Below, piece after piece: positions 1-4,797 of a stretch of DNA of 8,286 nucleotides. This stretch comes from CAZZEX01 sp964653285 (GTDB taxonomy: Bacteria > Chloroflexota > Anaerolineae > B4-G1). A model generated the notes under the pieces. That model was not told where the DNA came from, did not search any database, and saw only the letters and a program-made list of their open reading frames with translations. Location: positions 1 to 8,286 of the forward strand of contig CAZZEX010000151.1 of assembly GCA_964653285.1 (NCBI GenBank), in the 5' to 3' direction. A program made the position numbers and the translations under genes. Each line of letters opens with the position of its first letter. Position 1 is the first letter of the stretch.

Positions 1-48
1 TGCCCTGAGCCTGTCGAAGGAGCCTGCCCTGAGCCTGTCGAAGGGTCA
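1..48. repeat. Two tandem 24-bp copies of a CCTTCGACAGGCTCAGG-type repeat inside the helicase gene
   Basis: Bases 1-24 and 25-48 are near-identical units containing GCCCTGAGCCTGTCGAAGG. Read on the minus strand they encode PSTGSGQA-type octapeptides directly after HHLGD of helicase motif III. The 24-bp period is eight codons, so the frame is kept. The array may continue beyond the left edge. I recognise this sequence as a common dispersed repeat in high-GC bacterial genomes; that is recollection, not a search. Confidence 0.8.
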
Positions 49-1481
49 CCCAGGTGGTGGAGGATGTCCCGCCGCACGCGGGGTGGAGCCGTCGCGGTCA
101 TCGCCAGCAGCGGCGGGTTGCCCAGCGATTGCCGGGCCCGCCCGATAGTGAGATAGTCGGGCCGGAAGTCGTGGCCCCATACGCTGACGCAGTGCGCCTC
201 GTCAATCACCAGCCGGTCCACGCCCGCGCGCCGCAGCGCGTGCAGGAAGGGCGGCTGGCGCAGCCGTTCCGGGGCGGCGTAGACCAGCCGGTAGATCCCG
301 TCGGTGGTCTGTTCCAGCCTCCGGCGCAGCGCGTCCCTCTCCAGGCTGCTGTTGATGGCGGTCGCCCGGCGCCGCAGCCCCGCCGGCAGCGAATCCACCT
401 GGTCTTTCATCAGCGCGATGAGCGGCGAGATGACCAGCGTCGTGCCCCGTTCGGCAGGCTCAGGGCCGGCCCGTTCGGCCAGCAGCGCCGGGAGTTGGTA
501 GCAGAGCGACTTGCCGCCGCCAGTCGGCAGGATGGTCAGCACGTCCTCGCCGCGCAGAACGCAGGCGATGGTCTCCAACTGGCCGGGCAGGAGGGTCTCG
601 AAGCCAAAGAGCCGCTTGGCGGCATCTGTGATGCGCACCCGCTCCTCCTCTGAAACAGGCACCTGGTCGAAGGCGGGCGGGGGTTCGGCGGGCGCCCTCC
701 CTTCATCCCCCCCAATGGGGGGGAAAGAGGGGGGGGCGGTGGTGGCGGGTCGTAGCCGAGGGGCTGGAGAAAGGACTGCTCGCAGTTCGGCCAGTTCGTC
801 CGCGTAGCGGCGCGCCAGTTCGGCCTGCAGGTCAGCGACGCGCGTCTCCTCGCCGCTGGCCCGGAAGTAGTCGCGCAACCGGCGCAGGTAGGTGACGGAG
901 AGCGGCCTTTCTTCGTCGGCCGTGCGCAGCAAGCGCACGGCGTAACCGCTGGCGGTCACCCAGTCTTCGAGCGCCTGGTAGAAGGCGACCATTCCCAATA
1001 GATAAGTGCGGCCCTGGGGGCGCAGATTGTTCAGGCGACGGTAGGCGACCAGCGCACCGTCGGCATCACCCCGCGCCAGTTCGACTTCGCCCATCAGTCC
1101 CCAGGCCGTCACGCTGTCCTCGTGTTCCTCGACGAGGACGCGGGCGATCTGGTAGGCGGTTCCCACATCGCCATGGGCCAGGTGGACGCGGGCCAGGAGC
1201 GACCGGGCGGTGAGGGATGTTTTGCGCCGCAACCGCTCCTGCATCACCTCCAGCGCGTCGTCGGGCCGATCTTGGGCCAGGAAGGCCTTCGCGCGCAGGT
1301 CGAGCAGCGAGACGAGCGTGGGACTAACCGGCATGAGGACGTCCAGGCAGGCGTGGGCCGCCTCAACGTGATCCCAGCGCAGGAGGAAGTTGAGCAGGCG
1401 GCTGCGGTCGTTGCCTCGAAGTTCGCGGACCTCGGCCAGCGTCAGCCCGAGTTCATCCAACACGGATGTGGATTTATTCAT
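1..1481 (-). CDS. RecQ-family ATP-dependent DNA helicase with N-terminal TPR-like extension (C-terminal part off the left edge)
   Basis: Superfamily 2 helicase predicted to unwind DNA 3'-5' using ATP; 493 complete codons are in the window and the frame stays open to base 1. Residues about 1-235 are all-helical and TPR-like (for example ARSLLARVHLAHGDVGTAYQ near 92-111) and do not belong to the usual RecQ. A Pro-rich linker (about 239-275) leads into helicase domain 1: motif 0 (FGFETLLPGQLETI, 292-305), motif I (PTGGGKS, 319-325), motif Ia (SPLIALMKDQVDSL), motif II (IDEAHCVSVWGHDFRPDY, 426-443) and motif III (AMTATA, 460-465). The DEAHC..WGHDFRP signature is diagnostic of RecQ. Motifs IV-VI, and any zinc-binding or HRDC domain, would lie off the edge. 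The start is the ATG at 1481; it has no convincing Shine-Dalgarno sequence. The gene begins 41 bp after the methyltransferase stop, so the two may be cotranscribed. Three repeat-derived in-frame insertions are listed separately. The family call is firm; the specific role, repair or defence, is unknown. Confidence 0.93.
   Translation of the reverse strand, partial: MNKSTSVLDELGLTLAEVRELRGNDRSRLLNFLLRWDHVEAAHACLDVLMPVSPTLVSLLDLRAKAFLAQDRPDDALEVMQERLRRKTSLTARSLLARVHLAHGDVGTAYQIARVLVEEHEDSVTAWGLMGEVELARGDADGALVAYRRLNNLRPQGRTYLLGMVAFYQALEDWVTASGYAVRLLRTADEERPLSVTYLRRLRDYFRASGEETRVADLQAELARRYADELAELRAVLSPAPRLRPATTAPPSFPPIGGDEGRAPAEPPPAFDQVPVSEEERVRITDAAKRLFGFETLLPGQLETIACVLRGEDVLTILPTGGGKSLCYQLPALLAERAGPEPAERGTTLVISPLIALMKDQVDSLPAGLRRRATAINSSLERDALRRRLEQTTDGIYRLVYAAPERLRQPPFLHALRRAGVDRLVIDEAHCVSVWGHDFRPDYLTIGRARQSLGNPPLLAMTATAPPRVRRDILHHLGDPSTGSGQAPSTGSG
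445..466. repeat. Diverged copy of the same repeat, opposite orientation, inside the helicase gene
   Basis: The plus strand reads CCCGTTCGGCAGGCTCAGGG here, the reverse complement of the left-edge repeat with a few substitutions. In the helicase it encodes GPEPAERG (about 339-346) between motif I and motif Ia. Ordinary RecQ proteins have only a short turn there, so the peptide is extra and repeat-derived. Confidence 0.6.
695..738. repeat. C-run/G-run palindromic repeat inside the helicase gene
   Basis: The plus strand carries CCCTCCCTTCAT followed by seven C, AAT, seven G and then AAAGAGGGGGGG. The two arms are complementary over most of their length, so the element folds into a hairpin around the AAT. 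On the minus strand it is read in-frame as PPSFPPIGGDEGR (about 250-262), in the linker between the TPR-like extension and the helicase core. It looks like a third inserted genomic repeat tolerated in a flexible linker. Confidence 0.6.
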
Positions 1482-1491
1482 TGGTTCTGTA

Positions 1492-1515
1492 GAGTTTTGG
1501 AACTGTTCCAACTCC
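1492..1515. promoter_or_regulatory. Interrupted dyad between the methyltransferase stop and the helicase start
   Basis: GAGTT-TT-GGAAC-T-GTTCC-AACTC forms two arms of ten paired bases with a two-base bulge and a single central T. It fills most of the 41-bp gap between the two minus-strand genes, 11 bp ahead of the helicase ATG. It could be a repressor operator or an mRNA hairpin limiting translation of the helicase. There is no U-tract, so a classical terminator is unlikely. Function is unknown. Confidence 0.4.
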
Positions 1516-1522
1516 AATGGTA

Positions 1523-2605
1523 CTACAGCAGTGCCTTTCCGGAGCGTGGTTTTCTGAATACCAAGATGTTGTGATGGACGATGTTTGGAACATACGCGTA
1601 TGGGTAGCCGTAAGGTCTTACCGGTGCCCCTGTCTGATACCAGATCTTCACACCCTTGAACTGAAAGCCTACTTTACGAAATCGTTCCGCGACGTAGAAC
1701 GACGCGGGAATGAACCCGCCGTTTTGGTATGAATCTCGAATCATCACAGCGGCATATTTTTCGGGCTTGAGTAGTTGGAAGAACCAATAGCCAACTTGCT
1801 CCATACGGTCATAGAACTCCTCAAACGTCGCTGAGTTGCGAAAATCCCGGGGTGACGATGAGAAAGACTCGAACGGACTCCGGCGGTTACTCCAACCGTA
1901 CTTCCCGTCAACCAACGTCTTCTTCAGCGCGGGACTATAAGGCGGATCGGTGATTATAGCGTCGAATTGCTGTCCTTCTTGAACTAAGCGCGGCAAGACT
2001 TCAAGGCTGTCACCACACACGACCTCTTGAGGCTCGATCTCCTCTTGACGGCAGACTTCAAGATAGATGTCCAACCATTTCTGCTCTAGTTCGACACCTA
2101 CAGCCTTGCGGTCACATAGACTTGCCCCAAGCAACGTTCCGCCCACGCCAGCGAAAGGGTCAAGCACCGTTTGCCCGCGCTTGGTAAAAAACTCTATTAT
2201 CTCCCTCATGAGCGCAGGGGGCTTGTTGGCATAGTGTTTCCTGCGCAACTTATGACCGCACTCGGACGGATAGGATGTTCGCAACACCGTCTTGGTGAAA
2301 AATAGCCACTCATTGCCCGCCAGGTCATTGAGCCTGTTCTTGGGATGGTACTTGCCTTTCTTGGCTGGTCCTCTTGTGCCTTGCGTGTGCTGCGTGACCT
2401 CCTCATCAATACCAAGCAGCAGCGATAACTGTTCTGCTTGCCCTGCTGCAGCCAGATACTCCGCCGCCGATTCTAGCAGTTGCCTTCTCGCACCTGCAGG
2501 CAGCGAGTAGAGCATTTCTGCCAATTGCTTCAACTGTTCTTCGTTACGCCGCTCCGTCATAGCCTCCAACCCATTCCTCGCGTGCTCCATTGGCAGGAAT
2601 GACAC
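1523..2605 (-). CDS. Orphan DNA methyltransferase (DPPY type, adenine-N6 or cytosine-N4)
   Basis: Transfers a methyl group from S-adenosylmethionine to an exocyclic amino group in DNA. Residues numbered from 2605: a helical N-terminal region (20-65) and a basic linker, then motif X (KPPALMREIIEFFTKRG, 128-144), motif I (VLDPFAGVGG, 147-156), motif II (AVGVELE, 168-174), motif III (CGDS, 197-200) and motif IV (ITDPPYS, 218-224). It ends in HHNILVFRK, a usual last strand of this fold. The order X-I-II-III-IV without a large insert resembles gamma-class enzymes. The frame opens at a GTG at 2605 with GAGGTGG just upstream; the ATGs at 2590 and 2560 (GGAGG two bases upstream of the latter) are real alternatives, so the N-terminus is uncertain by up to 15 residues. 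No restriction endonuclease is adjacent. Base composition is visibly closer to 50% GC than that of its neighbours, which suggests transfer. Confidence 0.9.
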   Translation of the reverse strand: MSFLPMEHARNGLEAMTERRNEEQLKQLAEMLYSLPAGARRQLLESAAEYLAAAGQAEQLSLLLGIDEEVTQHTQGTRGPAKKGKYHPKNRLNDLAGNEWLFFTKTVLRTSYPSECGHKLRRKHYANKPPALMREIIEFFTKRGQTVLDPFAGVGGTLLGASLCDRKAVGVELEQKWLDIYLEVCRQEEIEPQEVVCGDSLEVLPRLVQEGQQFDAIITDPPYSPALKKTLVDGKYGWSNRRSPFESFSSSPRDFRNSATFEEFYDRMEQVGYWFFQLLKPEKYAAVMIRDSYQNGGFIPASFYVAERFRKVGFQFKGVKIWYQTGAPVRPYGYPYAYVPNIVHHNILVFRKPRSGKALL

Positions 2606-2627
2606 CCCACCTCGCTATTTTGAGTCA

Positions 2628-2782
2628 GTTATCACTACTCAGCCTGTCGCAGGCCAGTTGTTTTCAGGCTCCCAGCCCTCGTCCCCGAAGGCGGCGACAG
2701 TGAGAGTACCTCACCCTGGGCAGTTATTCTCCGCATAGGACGCCCCCGAGATGGGGACGCGGAGCAGCGGCTAAGTAGTAAC
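2628..2782 (-). ncRNA. Candidate structured RNA leader or small RNA upstream of the methyltransferase
   Basis: The segment is bounded by complementary ends: 2628-2644 pairs with 2769-2782 (AGCC/GGCT, CTACT/AGTAG, GTTA/TAAC, with one mismatch and a 3-base bulge). Inside are nested helices: 2729-2734 (CTCCGC) with 2759-2764 (GCGGAG), enclosing CCCC/GGGG; 2671-2675 (CCCAG) with 2716-2720 (CTGGG), enclosing GTGAG/CTCAC at 2700-2714 and a 2681-2698 arm; and 2641-2646 (AGCCTG) with 2665-2670 (CAGGCT). On the minus strand the 2681-2698 arm is capped by a CC-UUCG-GG tetraloop, which favours that strand as the RNA. The predicted start of the promoter at 2792-2800 falls at the 5' edge of this fold. AGCCTG can also pair with CAGG at 2650-2653, so alternative folds exist. 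It matches no riboswitch or RNA family I recognise. An inverted-repeat insertion is the main alternative. Confidence 0.45.
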
Positions 2783-2791
2783 AGTCAGTTT

Positions 2792-2800
2792 ATTATAGCA
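2792..2800 (-). promoter_or_regulatory. Extended -10 promoter for the methyltransferase unit
   Basis: The minus strand reads TGCTATAAT, a perfect TATAAT preceded by the TGn extension. The region 17-18 bases upstream (TATGCA or TTATGC) is a poor -35, which extended -10 promoters tolerate. Transcription would start near 2785, about 180 nt ahead of the methyltransferase and right at the edge of the structured segment. The same nine bases occur in the CHAT gene promoter. Confidence 0.55.
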
Positions 2801-2837
2801 TGAGTAGGTTCAGGTGCATAACAGTCTCGAAACACAC

Positions 2838-3566
2838 CTACGGACGGTTCACATCCACCACCGCCTCGTAGTCTGGCACGACGTGCACGCCGACGACGAG
2901 GGGCCAGTACTCCCCCTGCCAGTTGCGGCTCAGCCCGACGGCCAGGTAGAGGGCTTCGGCCTTCAGCCGCTCACAGAGCGCGTCGTAGTCGAGCGTCAGA
3001 AGGCCGCCTTTCTCGCCCAGCCAGGCCCGGCCCAGCGCGCGCCACTTGAGGTCGGTCACGGAGATGCCGCGCCTGCTCGTGGCCCGGGGGTGATTGACGT
3101 CGCCCGCCAGCACAAAGGTCATGCGCGCCTCGTACTTGCCAGAGTAACCGTCCAGCGAGAAGCGTGCCCCCACCCACTCCGGCTGCACCAGGCAGAGCGA
3201 GCGGGTGTAGTTGACGAGCACGTCCTCCGGGGCGCGGTCGAGATATTGGGCGAAGAAACGGGCCCTCTTCTCCCCCTCCAGGCGGCGCAACAGCCGTGGC
3301 CGGTGGTGGACGAAGTCGGTAAGCCAGTCCTCGACGTGAGGCGGGTCGGGGCGCGGCGCGAGCAGGTCCAATTCGACCACGTCGCTGCACTGCACCAGGC
3401 GGCCGCCGGCGTCGGCCATGTCGCCCGGCAGGAGGGTGTCGAATTCGCGCACCGGGCGCACCCAACGCAGGCCAGTGGCGGGGTCGGGTTTGCGGGTGAA
3501 CCCGGCCGTGCAGATACCGCTGAGCATTTTGCTCATCGCCAGGACGAGGACTTCTTGGGGTGGCAT
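2838..3566 (-). CDS. Dual-OB domain protein, predicted nucleic-acid binding
   Basis: A 242-residue cytoplasmic protein without signal peptide or membrane segment. It resembles the family annotated as dual OB domain-containing protein, known to me from its conserved islands. The N-terminal half has LAMSKMLSGICTAGF (9-23), LRWVRPV (33-39) and SDVVELDLL (61-69), then PHVEDW (76-81). The second half has LVQPEW (126-131), GKYEARMTF (143-151), ISVTDLKWRALGR (168-180) and a C-terminal WPLVVGVHVVPDYE (221-234). OB folds bind single-stranded DNA or RNA or modified nucleotides; the ligand here is not known. The start is the ATG at 3566, with GGAGG five bases upstream. It lies in the same orientation as the two DUF488 genes; the GxxExxY unit sits between them. 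No catalytic motif is visible, so a sensing or binding role is more likely than an enzymatic one. Confidence 0.75.
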   Translation of the reverse strand: MPPQEVLVLAMSKMLSGICTAGFTRKPDPATGLRWVRPVREFDTLLPGDMADAGGRLVQCSDVVELDLLAPRPDPPHVEDWLTDFVHHRPRLLRRLEGEKRARFFAQYLDRAPEDVLVNYTRSLCLVQPEWVGARFSLDGYSGKYEARMTFVLAGDVNHPRATSRRGISVTDLKWRALGRAWLGEKGGLLTLDYDALCERLKAEALYLAVGLSRNWQGEYWPLVVGVHVVPDYEAVVDVNRP

Positions 3567-3595
3567 GGCTTCCTCCCTGAGCTTTCAGCCCGTTT

Positions 3596-3671
3596 GCCGC
3601 AGCGGATAGGGAGCGGATAAGCGGATACAGTGTGCTTCCCATCCGTTTATCCGTTGTCCATCCGCTGCGGC
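3596..3671. repeat. 76-bp palindrome of GCGGATA units (copy A), downstream of the GxxExxY gene
   Basis: The left arm begins GCCGCAGCGGAT and continues with three spaced RGCGGATA units. The right arm ends ATCCGCTGCGGC, perfectly complementary over the first 12 bases and imperfectly further in, around a loop near 3627-3640. It starts seven bases beyond the GxxExxY stop and ends 30 bases before the dual-OB start. The related copies at 4199-4297 make it a family, not a chance hairpin. Confidence 0.75.
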
Positions 3672-3678
3672 GATAGGA

Positions 3679-4236
3679 CTACTTGACTGGCTTGCCCCAC
3701 TTCTCACGTTGGAACGCCTCGACCTTTTTGGGCGGAAGCAAGCGACGATACTCCAGGCGCGGACGGCCAAAGTTGATGAACAACGCCACCTGGCATTGCG
3801 GCAACGCGGCAAAGTAGCCGATGATACGCGCCACATCGTCATTGGTCATCAGGTGCGAGCGGGCTTTGAGTTCAACGATGACGATCTGTTCGACCACCAG
3901 ATCAGGACTGTTGCCTCCGACAACTGTGCCATCATCCAGGGTGACGGGAATGAAAAGCTCGTCTTCGAAACTGATGCCTGCTTTCCCGCACTTGGCTGCC
4001 AGCGCGTTGTGGTAAACCGACTCTCGATGTCCGGGCCCAAGTTCGTTGTGGACCTCCATAGCCAGGCCGATGACCTTGTGGTGTGTTGGAGCCAGGGTGC
4101 GTCCTGAATCACACCTTTGGGTTTTCCATGCATCTGTCGCTTCCTGTTTGTGAATGCATTGGATGAGAATGGATACGCATCTATTTATCCCTCGCTTTGC
4201 CGCAACGGATGGGAGCGAATAAGCGGGTACCCCCAC
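3679..4236 (-). CDS. GxxExxY protein (PD-(D/E)XK nuclease-fold family), probably frameshifted near its start
   Basis: A small protein of the GxxExxY family, assigned to the PD-(D/E)XK nuclease superfamily; biochemical function unknown. Residues numbered from the open frame at 4236: THHKVIGLAMEVHNELGPGH (51-70), the signature G69-H-R-E72-S-V-Y75, then candidate catalytic residues D112 (SPDLVV) and E122-L-K124 (VIVELKA), and ALFINFGRPRLEYRR (151-165), all characteristic. The open frame has no plausible start except a GTG at 4236, inside a palindrome and without a usable Shine-Dalgarno. An ATG at 4133 with AGGAAG 6-8 bases upstream is the natural start (MHGKPKGVIQD), but it lies in another frame; one indel between about 4133 and 4086 would join it to the conserved body. 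The gene is lower in GC than the DUF488 and dual-OB genes and is bracketed by GCGGATA palindromes. It may be a mobile unit or a decaying gene. Confidence 0.8.
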   Translation of the reverse strand: MGVPAYSLPSVAAKRGINRCVSILIQCIHKQEATDAWKTQRCDSGRTLAPTHHKVIGLAMEVHNELGPGHRESVYHNALAAKCGKAGISFEDELFIPVTLDDGTVVGGNSPDLVVEQIVIVELKARSHLMTNDDVARIIGYFAALPQCQVALFINFGRPRLEYRRLLPPKKVEAFQREKWGKPVK

Positions 4237-4269
4237 TCCTATCTGCTTATCCGCTATTCATCCGTTGCC
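4199..4269. repeat. GCGGATA-unit palindrome (copy B), upstream of the GxxExxY gene
   Basis: The left arm GCCGCAACGGATGGGAGCG begins at 4199 and continues through AATAAGCGGGTA. The right arm, 4240-4268, is its imperfect reverse complement (ATCTGCTTATCCGC, then CATCCGTTGC). The sequence TTTGCCGCARCGGATRGG is shared in direct orientation with copy A at 3594, so A and B also form direct repeats about 600 bp apart around the GxxExxY gene. Confidence 0.7.
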
Positions 4270-4297
4270 GCAACGGATAGGAGCGGACAAGCAGATA
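4240..4297. repeat. GCGGATA-unit palindrome (copy C), sharing an arm with copy B
   Basis: The right arm of copy B (4240-4268) is followed directly by GCAACGGATAGGAGCGGACA and AGCAGATA, its near-perfect reverse complement. The centre CCGTTGC-C-GCAACGG (4262-4276) is perfect. The three arms at 4199-4297 can therefore form two mutually exclusive hairpins. The element ends 15 bp before the DUF488-A stop codon. Confidence 0.7.
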
Positions 4298-4311
4298 TCG
4301 CAGGCCTTCTC

Positions 4312-4752
4312 TCACAAGTGAACAATGGTCAACTCCGGCAGGTGCCTGGCCCAGTATTCGGCGACCAGGCGGCGGTGGCAGCGTTCGGGGGTCGGTTCGG
4401 CGCACAGGAGGCACGGGGCACGATAGCGGGCCAGGATTTCGCGGCCCACCCCTTCGGCGACGCGCTCGGTCAGCAGCGGGACGAAACGGACCTCGTAGAT
4501 TGCCCAGTCGCCATCGGCCCGATAGGCATCGAGGATCTCGAGGGTGGGGGCCAGTTCGGGGTGGTGCTCGTAGGCGATGGAGAACCCCTCGCGCAGCAGG
4601 AAGGCCAGGTCGTCGCGCTTGGTGTAACCGGCCAGGTGGGAGGTGTTGCGCAGACGGACGTCAATCACCGCGTCCACGCCGGCCTGGCGCAGTTGGCCGA
4701 TGAGCGTCGCCAGCGGTTTGCGCTGGTAGCCGATGGTGTAGACTGTGGGCAT
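4312..4752 (-). CDS. DUF488 family protein A
   Basis: 146-residue soluble protein of the DUF488 family, whose activity is not established to my knowledge. Family motifs in order: TIGYQ (6-10) at the end of the first strand, VIDVR (29-33), the variable loop RNTSHLAGYTKRDDL (35-49), a central YEVRFVPLL region (86-94) and LLCAEPTPERCHRRLVAEY (115-133), with the Cys-Glu...Cys-His-Arg cluster that defines the family. The start is the ATG at 4752, chosen because MPTVYTIGY is the usual family beginning and GGGGAGAG lies about 6 bases upstream. The frame is open further upstream to 4944, but that part overlaps DUF488-B and encodes low-complexity residues. It lacks the LGGRP loop of its neighbour, so the two are diverged paralogues. 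Confidence 0.88.
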   Translation of the reverse strand: MPTVYTIGYQRKPLATLIGQLRQAGVDAVIDVRLRNTSHLAGYTKRDDLAFLLREGFSIAYEHHPELAPTLEILDAYRADGDWAIYEVRFVPLLTERVAEGVGREILARYRAPCLLCAEPTPERCHRRLVAEYWARHLPELTIVHL

Positions 4753-4770
4753 CCAGCACTCTCCCCAGAG

Positions 4771-4797
4771 GTAGGGGCGGGGTACCCCCGCCCCTAC
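4771..4797. repeat. Perfect 12-bp palindrome GTAGGGGCGGGG-TAC-CCCCGCCCCTAC between the DUF488 genes
   Basis: The two 12-base arms are exact reverse complements around a 3-base centre. The stop codon of DUF488-B (TAG, 4796-4794) lies inside the outer arm, and the Shine-Dalgarno of DUF488-A follows a few bases after the element. I recognise GTAGGGGCGGG...CCCGCCCCTAC as a widespread intergenic repeat in high-GC bacteria (recollection). Without a U-tract it is unlikely to be a strong terminator; it may modulate mRNA stability or uncouple translation. Confidence 0.75.

Noticed and set aside
1497..1511. LexA/SOS box upstream of the helicase
   Set aside because: GAAC-T-GTTC has a one-base spacer instead of the four bases expected for the Gram-positive-type GAAC-N4-GTTC site.
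54..1574. Long plus-strand open frames opposite the helicase gene (for example 54-653 and 1122-1574)
   Set aside because: They are antisense shadows of a high-GC gene whose minus-strand frame carries all RecQ motifs; their translations are low-complexity and match no family.
2639..2655. Another CCTTCGACAGGCTCAGG-type repeat copy (CTCAGCCTGTCGCAGG) in the intergenic fold
   Set aside because: The match is partial and short, and the same bases are explained by the local hairpin CCTG-TCG-CAGG; chance similarity cannot be excluded.
2628..2782. Retron msr-msd RNA
   Set aside because: The complementary ends are suggestive, but no reverse transcriptase gene is present in the window and no long single msd-type hairpin is seen.
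2814..3620. 268-codon plus-strand open frame opposite the dual-OB gene
   Set aside because: The minus strand has the recognisable dual-OB motifs and a good Shine-Dalgarno; the plus frame is His/Gln/Ala-rich shadow sequence.
3596..3671. Rho-independent terminator after the GxxExxY gene
   Set aside because: The palindrome has no following U-tract on either strand and belongs to a repeat family also found upstream of the gene.
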